Of a DNA stretch of 34,925 nt, positions 7,441-16,641 are shown one piece after another. The notes beneath the pieces are model-generated. The model saw nothing but the letters and a program-made list of their open reading frames with translations. It was not told the DNA's origin and did not search any database. The stretch's first letter is position 1, and every line of letters begins with the position of its first letter. Both the position numbers and the translations under genes were made by a program. Source of the stretch: Mucilaginibacter xinganensis (GTDB lineage Bacteria > Bacteroidota > Bacteroidia > Sphingobacteriales > Sphingobacteriaceae). The stretch is from assembly GCA_026225055.1 (NCBI GenBank), contig JAMFSA010000085.1, forward strand, positions 1-34,925, in the 5' to 3' direction.

Positions 7441-9885
7441 ATGTTCAAAAGCTACCTGAAACTTGCCCTTCGCAACCTGTGGAAACGTAAAACAACTACG
7501 GCAATTAATGTTTGGGGCCTGTCGATAGGCTTAGCATGCTGCTCCTTGGTATTTCTTTTCTTTCAGCACGATCTTAGTTTTGATAAAGGCTTTGATAACA
7601 GTGCGGATATCTACCGCGTAACCTCTACTTTTAATGATGGCGGCAAAGCACCTACGGTATCCATGCCATATATCACCTATTTAAAAAGTGAAATACCTGA
7701 GATTGAGGAGGCAAGTCGTTTAGATGCTTCAAAATGCACTTGTATTGTTCAGGTAAAAGATAGTTCTGCTTCTACCCCGTTTACTGTTGACAATGGCTAT
7801 TGGGTCGATCCATCTTTTTTCGATATTTTCTCTTTCCACTTTTCGCAGGGCAACCGCAAAACAGCTTTGCAGGCGCCAAATACCATCGTGTTATCAGCGT
7901 CGCTGGCTCAAAAGCTTTTTGGTGATAAATACCCTATCGGCAAGCCTTTAAAAGCGGGCGATAATATCTATACCGTTACCGGGGTTTTTAAAAACGATTT
8001 CACCAATCATTTCGGTGCCGATTTTTTTGCATCTAATAATAGTAATGGCGTACGCGAAGGTATTGCCGCTAAAATTAACTGGGTTACCGATCCCAACTAT
8101 TACGCCTATATAAAGCTGAAACCAAGCAGCAACAAGCAGCATGTAATAAATGAGCTGAATGCCTACACCCAAAGGCATGCCGGGCCCGATCTAAAATTGA
8201 CTGCCACAAAGCTGACCAACTCACTGCAAGCTTTGCTTGACATTCATTTGCATTCATCCGAGTACCAAAGTTATATGGAGGTTAAGCAGGGCAACTTAAG
8301 CTATCTGTATCTATTAGGCAGCATTGCGCTGGCTATATTATTATTAGGATGCATTAATTATATGAACCTCTCAACCGCCCAGGCTGTTGACCGTGCACGC
8401 GAAGTTGGTGTGCGCAGGGTTATGGGGGCTGGCAAATCGGCCATCCGTTACCAGTTTTTGATGGAAACCATCGCCATAAGTGTGCTTGCGCTTATTGTGG
8501 CCATTGTGCTTGGTTTTGCGTTTTTACCTGCATTTAATAAACTTACCGGGCAAACATTATCCTTTTTTGCCCCAGAGAACAGGAGCCTTATTTTATGGCT
8601 CCTGCTGATCTCCTTATTTACCGGTTTACTGGCGGGATTATATCCGGCGCTGTATCTGTCGGCATTTAAACCTGTAAGAGTATTAAAAGGCAAGGTGACT
8701 GATTCTGCCAGTCTGTTTAATTTACGCAAGGTGCTGGTATCGGTACAATTTATTATTTCAACCTTCCTGGTCTTTGCTACCATAGTTATCTGGAACCAGC
8801 TGCATTTTATGATCAACTCCAACCCGGGGTTCGATCAGGACCAACAATTGGTGATGTACCTCAGCAGCGATCCTGTGCATAACAATAACGCCTATTTTAT
8901 TAATCAGCTTGCTGCCAACCCTAATTTCCAAAGCGTAACGGGCGCAACCGCTTCCTTGATTTCAGGCGATATGATGTTTTATCCAACCGATAAAACGGTG
9001 ACGGACAAAAAGGACGTTTTTCTTGATTTTGCCGATGAGAATTATCTGAAAACACTCGATCTTAAATTGATCTCGGGAACTAATTTCAGTACATCAACTT
9101 TCACCAAACCGAGTGATTTTGCAAAAGATATGGAAGTGGCCGATATAGGCCGTGAAATAGTATTGAATGAACAAGCTGTTAAACAATATGGTTTAAACCC
9201 CTACACCGCGCCCGGCCATTACATTTTACATTTTCGCGACGGCAAAGTGTATACCTACAAAATTGTGGGTGTTGTTAAAGATTATCATTTCTTTTCGCTG
9301 CATTCAACCATTGGGCCTATTGGTATTATTGCCTCAAACCCTGATCGTTTTACTACCGTAATTGCCAAAATAAAAGGAAAAAACGCCGAGGCCTCCATTA
9401 AATTCATCGCCCAAAAATGGAAAGAACTTTATCCCGATGCGCCTTTCAGGTACGAGTTCCTGAATAATGTATTTAATTATGATTACGACCAGGATGCACA
9501 TCAGCAGCAAATGATGGGTGCATTCGCTTTTATAGCAATCCTTATTTCATGCCTTGGTGTATTGGGCCTCATTACCTATACGCTTAGTCAAAAGGCAATG
9601 GAAATCGGTATCCGGAAAGTGATAGGCGCCAGTGTAACCAATATTGTAATGCTATTCTATAAGCAATACTTTAAACTGGTACTCATAGCCAACGTAATTG
9701 CCTTGCCCCTTGCCTGGTATTATATGAGCAAATGGCTTAACGGTTTCGCTTATAGAATAGGTATCAGTTGGTGGATGTTTGCCGTATCGTTATCTGCAGG
9801 TGTAATTATAGCATTTTGTACCATCGCGTTTAAAACCATTAAGGCTGCCAGCGTTAACCCTGTAAAAAGTTTAAAGGCCGAATAA
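7441..9885 (+). CDS. MacB/FtsX-family ABC transporter permease
   Basis: An 814-aa membrane protein of the MacB_PCD/FtsX type common in Bacteroidota. It begins FKSYLKLALRNLWKRKTTTAIN and has a first membrane helix at about residues 20-42, then a periplasmic MacB-like domain. A first FtsX block of three helices lies at roughly 280-400. A second signal-like helix (VLVSVQFIISTFLVFATIVI) begins the second half, with another periplasmic domain and a terminal FtsX block containing EIGIRKVIGASV. This duplicated 4+4 helix layout is typical of the 800-aa class. No ATPase gene adjoins it, so it must pair with one encoded elsewhere. The substrate cannot be read from sequence. Confidence 0.9.
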   Translation: MFKSYLKLALRNLWKRKTTTAINVWGLSIGLACCSLVFLFFQHDLSFDKGFDNSADIYRVTSTFNDGGKAPTVSMPYITYLKSEIPEIEEASRLDASKCTCIVQVKDSSASTPFTVDNGYWVDPSFFDIFSFHFSQGNRKTALQAPNTIVLSASLAQKLFGDKYPIGKPLKAGDNIYTVTGVFKNDFTNHFGADFFASNNSNGVREGIAAKINWVTDPNYYAYIKLKPSSNKQHVINELNAYTQRHAGPDLKLTATKLTNSLQALLDIHLHSSEYQSYMEVKQGNLSYLYLLGSIALAILLLGCINYMNLSTAQAVDRAREVGVRRVMGAGKSAIRYQFLMETIAISVLALIVAIVLGFAFLPAFNKLTGQTLSFFAPENRSLILWLLLISLFTGLLAGLYPALYLSAFKPVRVLKGKVTDSASLFNLRKVLVSVQFIISTFLVFATIVIWNQLHFMINSNPGFDQDQQLVMYLSSDPVHNNNAYFINQLAANPNFQSVTGATASLISGDMMFYPTDKTVTDKKDVFLDFADENYLKTLDLKLISGTNFSTSTFTKPSDFAKDMEVADIGREIVLNEQAVKQYGLNPYTAPGHYILHFRDGKVYTYKIVGVVKDYHFFSLHSTIGPIGIIASNPDRFTTVIAKIKGKNAEASIKFIAQKWKELYPDAPFRYEFLNNVFNYDYDQDAHQQQMMGAFAFIAILISCLGVLGLITYTLSQKAMEIGIRKVIGASVTNIVMLFYKQYFKLVLIANVIALPLAWYYMSKWLNGFAYRIGISWWMFAVSLSAGVIIAFCTIAFKTIKAASVNPVKSLKAE

Positions 9886-10016
9886 TCTCATATCTACGAT
9901 TAAGATCAACATATATCCCACGCATTTTGGTTGTAATCACTTATTTAATACCGGTTTAATTTCGTAAATTTAATTTACTGATTACAGACCCGGTTTCCTC
10001 AACCAAATCGTTATTT

Positions 10017-11237
10017 ATGAAACGGCTGCGTGCTATATGCTTGTGCTTTTTGCTATGCTATTGCTTTTTATCAGCAAAAGCACAGTACTTCGACTTGCAG
10101 CCAAACAAGAAGCATGTTACTATTCACTTCCGCATAGTGCGTAACATGGTTATTATTCCCCTAAAAATAAATAACACCGGGCCATATAACTTTATATTGG
10201 ATACCGGTGTTGGTCTTATGGTAATTACACAACCGTCTTTGGTCGATTCAATAAGCATTTCCTCAAAACGCCTCATAAAAATACCCGGCCTGGGTGCTGG
10301 TGAAGATGAAGAGGCCTATGTTACCCCTGTATTAAACGTCGGCATTCAGGGGCTGGATAGCTATAATGTTAGCGCAGCCATATTAAAAACTGATTATTTC
10401 GGCCTGTCGAACTATGCAGGTATGCCAATACATGGTTTATTGGGCTACGAGTTTTTCAATAACCTCGCCATTAAACTTGATTTTGGTGATAGCACTATGA
10501 GTATTTGCAGGCCAAAAGATCTGCATGCTTACCGCAATGCTGACAAAATACCCATCACTATTGAAGATAGAAAACCTTATATGCAGGCTAATATCGTTTA
10601 CCCAAATGGTAAAAAGATAGATAGTAAACTGGTGATAGATATTGGTGCCGGCCATCCCATTTCTATCGAAAACATGATAAAAAATAATGGCCTGCCTCAA
10701 AAATTTATAGCAGCTAATTTAGGTATAGGCCTAAACGGGCCCATTGATGGTTTTATAAGCCGGGTAAACGAGGTTGACCTGGGAAAATATAAAATTAAAA
10801 ATGTGCTGGCATCTTTTCCTGATGATAGAAAATCTGAAATTGTTACCAGTGTACCGCGTGATGGCAACCTGGGCATTGGCCTGCTTAAAAAATTTGATGT
10901 GATTTTTGATTATACCAATAACGCCATGTATTTAAAACCAGGCTTTCTTTACAAAGAAAGCTATGATCATGACATGAGCGGTTTGGAATACTACGCCAGC
11001 GGTACCGATTACCAGCACGTGATCATCAGCCGGGTTGAACCTGGTTCGGCAGGTGATTTAATTGGGCTTGAAAAGGGTGACGAAATTGTAACTATAAACT
11101 TCAGAGCGGTTTCGAAAATGAACCTTGAGGAGATTGATGCCCTGTTTAAATCAAAAGACGAGCGGACTATTTTATTAGAAATTTTCCACGATAACAAATA
11201 TGATCAGGTGATCATTACCCTAAAGCGCCGGATTTAA
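10017..11237 (+). CDS. retropepsin-like aspartyl protease with C-terminal PDZ domain
   Basis: A 406-aa exported protein with signal peptide MKRLRAICLCFLLCYCFLSAKAQ. Two aspartyl-protease-like halves follow. The first holds FILDTGVG (Asp62-Thr-Gly) and HGLLGYEFF. The second holds KLVIDIGAGHPIS (Asp208-Ile-Gly) and GNLGIGLLKKF. A PDZ domain occupies about residues 335-405 (ISRVEPGSAGDLIGLEKGDEIVTI). This architecture is common in Bacteroidota and is predicted to act in the periplasm or at the cell surface. The second motif is DIG rather than DTG/DSG, which may weaken catalysis. It stands alone, 131 bases after the permease; a weak TAATTTCG element lies at 9957-9964. Confidence 0.85.
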   Translation: MKRLRAICLCFLLCYCFLSAKAQYFDLQPNKKHVTIHFRIVRNMVIIPLKINNTGPYNFILDTGVGLMVITQPSLVDSISISSKRLIKIPGLGAGEDEEAYVTPVLNVGIQGLDSYNVSAAILKTDYFGLSNYAGMPIHGLLGYEFFNNLAIKLDFGDSTMSICRPKDLHAYRNADKIPITIEDRKPYMQANIVYPNGKKIDSKLVIDIGAGHPISIENMIKNNGLPQKFIAANLGIGLNGPIDGFISRVNEVDLGKYKIKNVLASFPDDRKSEIVTSVPRDGNLGIGLLKKFDVIFDYTNNAMYLKPGFLYKESYDHDMSGLEYYASGTDYQHVIISRVEPGSAGDLIGLEKGDEIVTINFRAVSKMNLEEIDALFKSKDERTILLEIFHDNKYDQVIITLKRRI

Positions 11238-11255
11238 TAGCAACCCAACATATTG

Positions 11256-11528
11256 CTATTTAAGTTGACTGATGTTTTCAAAAAAGGCTGTTTGCAGATC
11301 CAATAACGACCTTACGTCCATTTTTTCTCCATACATATCAAAACACAAAAACTGTGATTTCTTAACATCATTATTTTTCGCTTTTTCGAAAAAATTGAAT
11401 GTCTTAAAAAAATAATGATTGGTTGTTATGTTATTTTTCGTGTTGGTTTGTGATGCATTCAGACTGAAGCCAATGCTATCAATCCATCTGTGCACTTTCG
11501 AGTGCAAATTGGGCCGAATGTTGTTCAT
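11256..11528 (-). CDS. small hypothetical protein (doubtful)
   Basis: A 90-aa open frame in a 567-bp stretch that otherwise has no gene. The protein is hydrophilic, rich in Asn, Phe and Lys, and has no signal peptide, membrane helix or motif that I recognise. A possible -7 element (TATTTTTC, 7 of 8 matches) lies about 25 bases upstream on the minus strand. It is convergent with the protease gene, with an 18-base gap. It may be real, lineage-restricted, or chance; I have no family evidence. Confidence 0.35.
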   Translation of the reverse strand: MNNIRPNLHSKVHRWIDSIGFSLNASQTNTKNNITTNHYFFKTFNFFEKAKNNDVKKSQFLCFDMYGEKMDVRSLLDLQTAFFENISQLK

Positions 11529-11615
11529 AGGTTAACGTTTTAATTTTTAAACGAAAAATAATCATACTTGTTTCAACCACCGAGAAAATTTTCCACACAA
11601 TTGTTAACATTTTTG

Positions 11616-11641
11616 GTGCAAAACTCCTGTGTTTCTTGCAC
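11616..11641. repeat. inverted repeat GTGCAA-N14-TTGCAC, possible operator
   Basis: A 6-bp inverted repeat about 165 bases upstream of the outer-membrane protein gene, in non-coding DNA. The arm length and spacing resemble a dimer-binding site, but no regulator is indicated. Confidence 0.25.
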
Positions 11642-11751
11642 TTAGCGTAAAAGTCATTTTATTGTGACACAAACAAGGACCAATATATGTCCGTTTTACA
11701 GCTGATGTGTAACAATGATATGATTATTAACCAATTAAAACTTATAAATGC

Positions 11752-11759
11752 AACCTTTG
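11752..11759 (+). promoter_or_regulatory. possible -7 element of the outer-membrane protein gene
   Basis: AACCTTTG, followed by CG, matches TAnnTTTG except at the first base. It lies 45 bases before ATG 11805, and inside the longer reading frame that starts at 11748, supporting the downstream start. Confidence 0.35.
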
Positions 11760-11804
11760 CGTATTATGCGTGTATTTATAAAGCAAGCGCATCAAAAAAA
11801 ACTT

Positions 11805-14759
11805 ATGAAACCCTTTTTACTTATATTATCACTTATTTTTTTAACCACTGCATATACTTTTGGCCAAACGGGCCGCGAAGTACATGGAACTATCATTGAT
11901 TCAACAAAACAATCTATTCCCGGATCAATAATAAAACTGGTATCAGACAAAGGCGACAGCACAATTACCGCTGCTGACAATGCCGGAAAATTTGTTTTTA
12001 CAGGCATAAAGGGCACCAAGATCACACTAAGCATAACATCAATAGGCTACCAGGCCATTAAAAAACACTATACGCTTGATAATAATACCACGCCTATGAT
12101 GCTTGGTTCTATTATTATGCAAACCGAATCGAATGTACTGGCACAGGTAACCATTCACGGGGTTAATGAGGTTACCTTTAAAGAGGATACTACCGAATAT
12201 AAGGCCAGTGCCTACAAGGTTAGGGATAATGCACCTATTGAAGATGTAATTAAAAAGCTGCCTGGCGTTGATGTAGACGTAAACGGCAATATCACCACAC
12301 AGGGCAAGCAGGTAACCAAAGTACGTATAAACGGTAAAGATTTTATGGGGGGCGATGTGCAGTCGATCACCAAAAACTTACCAGCCGATGTGGTTGAGAA
12401 TATACAAATGATTGATGACTACGGCGATCAGGCAAATTTAACCGGGGTTAAAACTGGCGATCCGGATAAGATCATGAACATCACCATCCGCAAAGATAGG
12501 AACTATGGTTACACACTGCAGGCCACAGGCGGCGATGGTGAAGATATGCTCCCTAAAAGCGATGGTATTGCTAATGAAAACCGCTATTTAGGTACTGTGA
12601 ATAGCTTTATTTTTAACGGTGATCAGCAAATAGCCTTATTGGGAAGCATCAATAACACTAACGTAAATACCTTTTCTTTTGGCTCAACCAGTACCGGAGG
12701 CGGCGGTGGTTTTGGAGGAGGTGGCGGCGGCGGTGGCGGCCGCGGAAATGCAGCCCGTGCCGCTATGAGTTCGGGTAGCCTTATAACCAGCCAAAATGGT
12801 ATTACCGATGCACATTCTATTGGTGCCAACTTCCGCGATCAGTGGGGTAAACATCTTGCCGTATACGGTAGTTATAGCTTTGCCGATAACACCGTTAATA
12901 CTATTACTAATAATAATCAACAAAACTTTTCTGCAACAAACCCAAGTGTTAATAATCAGAACAGTAATGAAACCGATAGGAACATTAACCATCGTTTCAC
13001 CTGGAATATGGAGTACACGCCTGATACAAGCAACTATGTGAAAATTACACCTACGTTTTCATACGGCAGCGTTAATACCAACGAAAGTGAGTCTGTTGCT
13101 TTATTAAGAAAAGGTGATACTACATCTGCCTATACCTCTAATACCTATGCAACATCATCGGCACCAAATTTTGGCCTGAATGTTTTATATAATCATAAAT
13201 TTAAGCATCGCCATAACTTCAGCGCCTATGTTACTTTAGGTTCTACCACCAGCAATCAATACCAAAATCCACAATATAACTATACCGTGGGTGTACCAAC
13301 CGCTCCGGTTGATCAGATGATCACCACCTATAGCCGAACAAACAGCGTGGGTACAACCTTATCATATCTATCGCCAATAGGCCGTCGCGATTATCTGGAA
13401 GTAAATTATGCTTTCAACTATGCATCAACCACAAATGATAAAACCGCCGATACCAGCTCTGTCCTACCCCCGGCGGCATTTTTCACACCTGACAGCGCAT
13501 TAAGCAATCATTACAACTTTACATTTATGACCAACCGCGTTGGCTTAAATTATCGTTTTATCGAGAAAAAATATAACTACACTTTAGGTTTGGCAGCACA
13601 GCCATCTGTTTTAGATGGTAACTCGCCGCAAACAGGAGCAACAACACACGTTACTACTTTTAACATTATACCTACGGTTCGCTTCATTTATAATTTTTCG
13701 CGAAGCCATACTTTCATGTTTAATTATAATGGTTCAAGTTCTTCGCCGAGCTTTTCGCAATTACAGCCGGTAACCGATTTCTCAAACGCGTTATACCCGG
13801 TACAGGGTAATCCTGATCTGAAACCACAGTTTACCAACAACTTAACTGTTAGGTATAATTCATTCGACTTTAATACAGGGAACATATTGTTTACAAGCCT
13901 TAGTTTTCAACAGATAAGCAATTATATAACTACAAATACCATAACTTTCCCACGTACCTATGCTCCCGACCCACGGTTTGCAAACACCATATTAACAAAA
14001 TATGTAAATGCCGATGGCTACTACACAGCATCTGGCAATGTAGTGTACGCAAAACCTTTTGATAACCGCAAATACACTTTATCGCTTACCGGTGCTGTAA
14101 CTTATACCAATACCGTTGGTTATTTAACCAGTGTTGATTCAACAACATTTGCGCAGACAACTGAAAAAAACATCTCGAAAAACTTACAGTTTACACCGGG
14201 TTTAAAATTCAGGGTTGATTTAACTAACATTATTGATGCACAGTTCATCACCAATTATGCTATAAACCGCACAAACAACTCTGTACAGGATGCTATAACC
14301 GAAGGTACTTCAAACATCCGCAGCTGGAACCTTGGTGCTAACGGCAAAAACTACTTTGGCGACTGGACCTTCAGCTATGATTACTCAAAACAATTTAACT
14401 ACGGTTACGCGCAAAGTTTAAATATTACCAACCCTAACATTTTAAATGTTTATTTGGAGCGCAGGTTCTTAAAGGGAAACCGTGCTACTATACGCCTGTC
14501 GGTATTCGATTTGTTTAACGAAAACACCGGCTACGCGGCAACATCTACAGCAAGTTCATTTACCGAAACTCAAACTAACAGACTTTCTCGTTATTATTTA
14601 GCAACCTTTACTATCAGGCTGCAAAAATTTGCAGGTAAAGCGCCTGTTCAGCAAGACAGCCCGCGTGGTTTCAGAAGAGAAGGCGGCGGCGGTCCGGGTG
14701 GTGGCGGACCTGGCGGAGGCGGCCCAGGTGGTGGTGGCTTTGGCGGCGGACCTCAATAG
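11805..14759 (+). CDS. outer-membrane beta-barrel protein, TonB-dependent-receptor-like, Gly-rich
   Basis: A 984-aa protein with signal peptide MKPFLLILSLIFLTTAYTFG. ATG 11805 is chosen because it places the signal peptide at the N-terminus; the frame opens earlier at 11748. A carboxypeptidase-regulatory-like beta domain comes first (about 25-105). A plug-like region follows (about 140-230: APIEDVIKKLPGVDVDVNGN, VRINGKDFMGGD). A long barrel of alternating aromatic strands ends the protein, as in the OMP_b-brl_3 family. Two low-complexity glycine tracts stand out: about residues 298-316 within the barrel and the last about 25 residues. No SusD-like partner is adjacent, so it is probably not a glycan-uptake SusC. 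Substrate unknown. Confidence 0.85.
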   Translation: MKPFLLILSLIFLTTAYTFGQTGREVHGTIIDSTKQSIPGSIIKLVSDKGDSTITAADNAGKFVFTGIKGTKITLSITSIGYQAIKKHYTLDNNTTPMMLGSIIMQTESNVLAQVTIHGVNEVTFKEDTTEYKASAYKVRDNAPIEDVIKKLPGVDVDVNGNITTQGKQVTKVRINGKDFMGGDVQSITKNLPADVVENIQMIDDYGDQANLTGVKTGDPDKIMNITIRKDRNYGYTLQATGGDGEDMLPKSDGIANENRYLGTVNSFIFNGDQQIALLGSINNTNVNTFSFGSTSTGGGGGFGGGGGGGGGRGNAARAAMSSGSLITSQNGITDAHSIGANFRDQWGKHLAVYGSYSFADNTVNTITNNNQQNFSATNPSVNNQNSNETDRNINHRFTWNMEYTPDTSNYVKITPTFSYGSVNTNESESVALLRKGDTTSAYTSNTYATSSAPNFGLNVLYNHKFKHRHNFSAYVTLGSTTSNQYQNPQYNYTVGVPTAPVDQMITTYSRTNSVGTTLSYLSPIGRRDYLEVNYAFNYASTTNDKTADTSSVLPPAAFFTPDSALSNHYNFTFMTNRVGLNYRFIEKKYNYTLGLAAQPSVLDGNSPQTGATTHVTTFNIIPTVRFIYNFSRSHTFMFNYNGSSSSPSFSQLQPVTDFSNALYPVQGNPDLKPQFTNNLTVRYNSFDFNTGNILFTSLSFQQISNYITTNTITFPRTYAPDPRFANTILTKYVNADGYYTASGNVVYAKPFDNRKYTLSLTGAVTYTNTVGYLTSVDSTTFAQTTEKNISKNLQFTPGLKFRVDLTNIIDAQFITNYAINRTNNSVQDAITEGTSNIRSWNLGANGKNYFGDWTFSYDYSKQFNYGYAQSLNITNPNILNVYLERRFLKGNRATIRLSVFDLFNENTGYAATSTASSFTETQTNRLSRYYLATFTIRLQKFAGKAPVQQDSPRGFRREGGGGPGGGGPGGGGPGGGGFGGGPQ

Positions 14760-14785
14760 TAATTCAATTCAACCTATCAGAACAT

Positions 14786-14824
14786 AAAAAAAGCTCACAT
14801 GGTAAGATCATGTGAGCTTTTTTT
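14786..14824. terminator. bidirectional terminator
   Basis: AAAAAAAGCTCACATG (14786-14801) and its exact complement (14809-14824) form a 16-bp stem with a 7-base loop and T-runs on either strand. It sits between the convergent beta-barrel and response-regulator genes. Confidence 0.88.
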
Positions 14825-14864
14825 GTAGAGACTCAATACTTTGCGTTTCCTGTATATAATGTAC

Positions 14865-15239
14865 CTATTGCTTTATTAATACAGCATTTATAACCTGTTC
14901 AAGATCCTCCAGATCAAATGGCTTTGCCAAATAAGTTTCAGCACCAGCATGATCGGCAAGTAATTGGATATCACTGTTTGCAGAAAAATAGATGACCGGG
15001 ATCGCTTTTAAAGCCTCGTTCATTTTGAGTGATTGCGTGGCCATAATACCGCCATCGTCGGGGATCCAGTTATCCATCAATATCACATCTGGTAAAATGC
15101 CTGCAACCCTGTCGACAATGTTATTGCAATTGGTAAAAGTGAATACCTCCCAGCCTTGTTCCTCTAAAATATAGCTACAGATAGAAAGGATATCTTCATC
15201 GTCATCAAAAATGATAATTTTTTTACCTGTTTTGCTCAT
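14865..15239 (-). CDS. stand-alone response-regulator receiver protein
   Basis: A 124-aa single REC domain (CheY-like) with no output domain. The acidic pocket is at Asp12-Asp14 (FDDDED), the phospho-acceptor is Asp56 (DVILMDNWIP), the switch Ser is Ser87 (PVIYFSA) and the conserved Lys is Lys106 (YLAKPF). It would receive phosphate from a histidine kinase and act by protein contact. No kinase is encoded nearby, so it is an orphan whose partner cannot be named. It is convergent with the outer-membrane protein gene and lies downstream of, but about 110 bases from, the MFS gene. Confidence 0.92.
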   Translation of the reverse strand: MSKTGKKIIIFDDDEDILSICSYILEEQGWEVFTFTNCNNIVDRVAGILPDVILMDNWIPDDGGIMATQSLKMNEALKAIPVIYFSANSDIQLLADHAGAETYLAKPFDLEDLEQVINAVLIKQ

Positions 15240-15296
15240 CAGTATGGAAGTGGTATAATTCTGCGATTATCTTAAAACTCATAAAAGAACCAAATG

Positions 15297-15340
15297 TTTT
15301 TGGTTATATGAAATTTATTCGACTTTTATACAACCAAAAA
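15297..15340. terminator. 13-bp inverted repeat after the MFS gene
   Basis: TTTTTGGTTATAT (15297-15309) pairs with ATACAACCAAAAA (15328-15340), with one mismatch as DNA that becomes a G-U pair in minus-strand RNA. It lies 9 bases beyond the MFS stop. There is no T-run beyond the stem, so termination is uncertain. An overlapping AACCAAA-TTTGGTT pair could form an alternative hairpin. Confidence 0.4.
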
Positions 15341-15348
15341 GCATATCA

Positions 15349-16611
15349 TTACGCCGCGCTTACTACAGCCTGATTTAACAACTGTTCTTGTTGTTTTTTC
15401 ATTTTTGCTTTACGTAAAAAGCGCAGGTGTAATAAACCTATCAATAATGCAACAATGCCTTCGCCCAATACAGTATTGGTGGTACCGATCCATTTGGAGA
15501 TACTCCCGATAAGCAAACCACCCAAGGGCTGCATCCCGAAAAACGCCATCGCATAAAAGCTGATAACCCGGCCACGCATATTGATATCTGATGTGGTTTG
15601 TATCACCGTATTACTGATCGTGATCTGCGACATCATACCAAAACCTGCAACTGCTGAAAACATCAACGCCAATATATAATTATGCTCGTGCGAAAACAAA
15701 ACAAGGCCTGCGCCAAATACCAGTGTGTTTATACCCAGTATTTTTTTAAGGTTATGCCCTGGTTTAAGTGATGCCAGAAATATAGCTCCGGCAAATGCAC
15801 CCAGCCCAATAAAGCTGTCAATAATACCAAAGGTTGATGCAGTACCTTTAAAAACATCCCTGGCATAAAATGGGATAAGCGTGCTGTATGGCAAAACGAA
15901 TAAGCTCACCAGCATCAGCATTACCAGTATAAATGATATTTCGGGTGTTCGTTTTATATAGCTGAAACCTTCCTTAAGTTCGCCATATACATTTTTAGGA
16001 TGTGGCTTTTTAATATATTTTGGCAGCTTCATTAATAATAAGGAGATGATAACCGCCACAAAGCTTAAAGCATTCATTAAAAAGCAAACGCCATCGCCAA
16101 GGTTTTCTAATACTATACCTGCTATTGCCGGGCCAATAAGCCGGGAAAGGTTTACCATAGATGAGTTAAGAGCCAGCGCGTTCGGCAGGTCATTTTTATC
16201 CTCAATCATTTCATAAACCAATGATTGCCTGGCTGGAACATCAAAAGCATTTATAATACCTAAAACCACACTCAATGCCAGTATTTCCCAAACCACATAA
16301 TGTTTTGAAAATATGAGGATCGTTAACAAAACAGCCTGTATCATTGATGCCACCTGTGTAGTGAGCAGCACCCGGTAACGGTTATACCTGTCTGATACAA
16401 CCCCACCCAGCAATGAAAATAAAAACGATGGGAACTGGCTTGCAAAAAGCGTTACCCCTAACATAAATGTGGAATGTGTAAGCGAATATATAACCCAGCT
16501 CACCGCGGTTTTCTGCATCCATGTCCCTATTAATGAAATGGATTGTCCGCCAAAATATAACCTGTAATTTCTGCTCTTAAATGCTCTGAATGTGCTTATG
16601 TTCATTATCAC
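15349..16611 (-). CDS. MFS transporter, MFS_3 / enterobactin-exporter-like
   Basis: A 420-aa integral membrane protein with about 12 hydrophobic segments and the MFS_3-type N-terminus (FRAFKSRNYRLYFGGQSIS, then GTWMQKTAVSWVIY). The loop between helices 2 and 3 carries GGVVSDRYNRYRV, an MFS motif A variant. Such proteins export siderophores or drugs by proton antiport. It follows a marR gene by 30 bases on the same strand, so it is probably repressed by that regulator and induced by its ligand. The start could be the second Met at 16605. The substrate is not predictable. Confidence 0.9.
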   Translation of the reverse strand: MIMNISTFRAFKSRNYRLYFGGQSISLIGTWMQKTAVSWVIYSLTHSTFMLGVTLFASQFPSFLFSLLGGVVSDRYNRYRVLLTTQVASMIQAVLLTILIFSKHYVVWEILALSVVLGIINAFDVPARQSLVYEMIEDKNDLPNALALNSSMVNLSRLIGPAIAGIVLENLGDGVCFLMNALSFVAVIISLLLMKLPKYIKKPHPKNVYGELKEGFSYIKRTPEISFILVMLMLVSLFVLPYSTLIPFYARDVFKGTASTFGIIDSFIGLGAFAGAIFLASLKPGHNLKKILGINTLVFGAGLVLFSHEHNYILALMFSAVAGFGMMSQITISNTVIQTTSDINMRGRVISFYAMAFFGMQPLGGLLIGSISKWIGTTNTVLGEGIVALLIGLLHLRFLRKAKMKKQQEQLLNQAVVSAA

Positions 16612-16641
16612 CCTCTATTTTATTATTTAATTGCTATCGCC

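Noticed and set aside
11589..11597. DnaA-box-like TTTTCCACA in the gap upstream of the outer-membrane protein gene
   Set aside because: A single relaxed match in AT-rich DNA is expected by chance.
12623..12829. Pro-rich antisense frame over the glycine tract of the beta-barrel gene
   Set aside because: The proline run is simply the reverse complement of the Gly codons.
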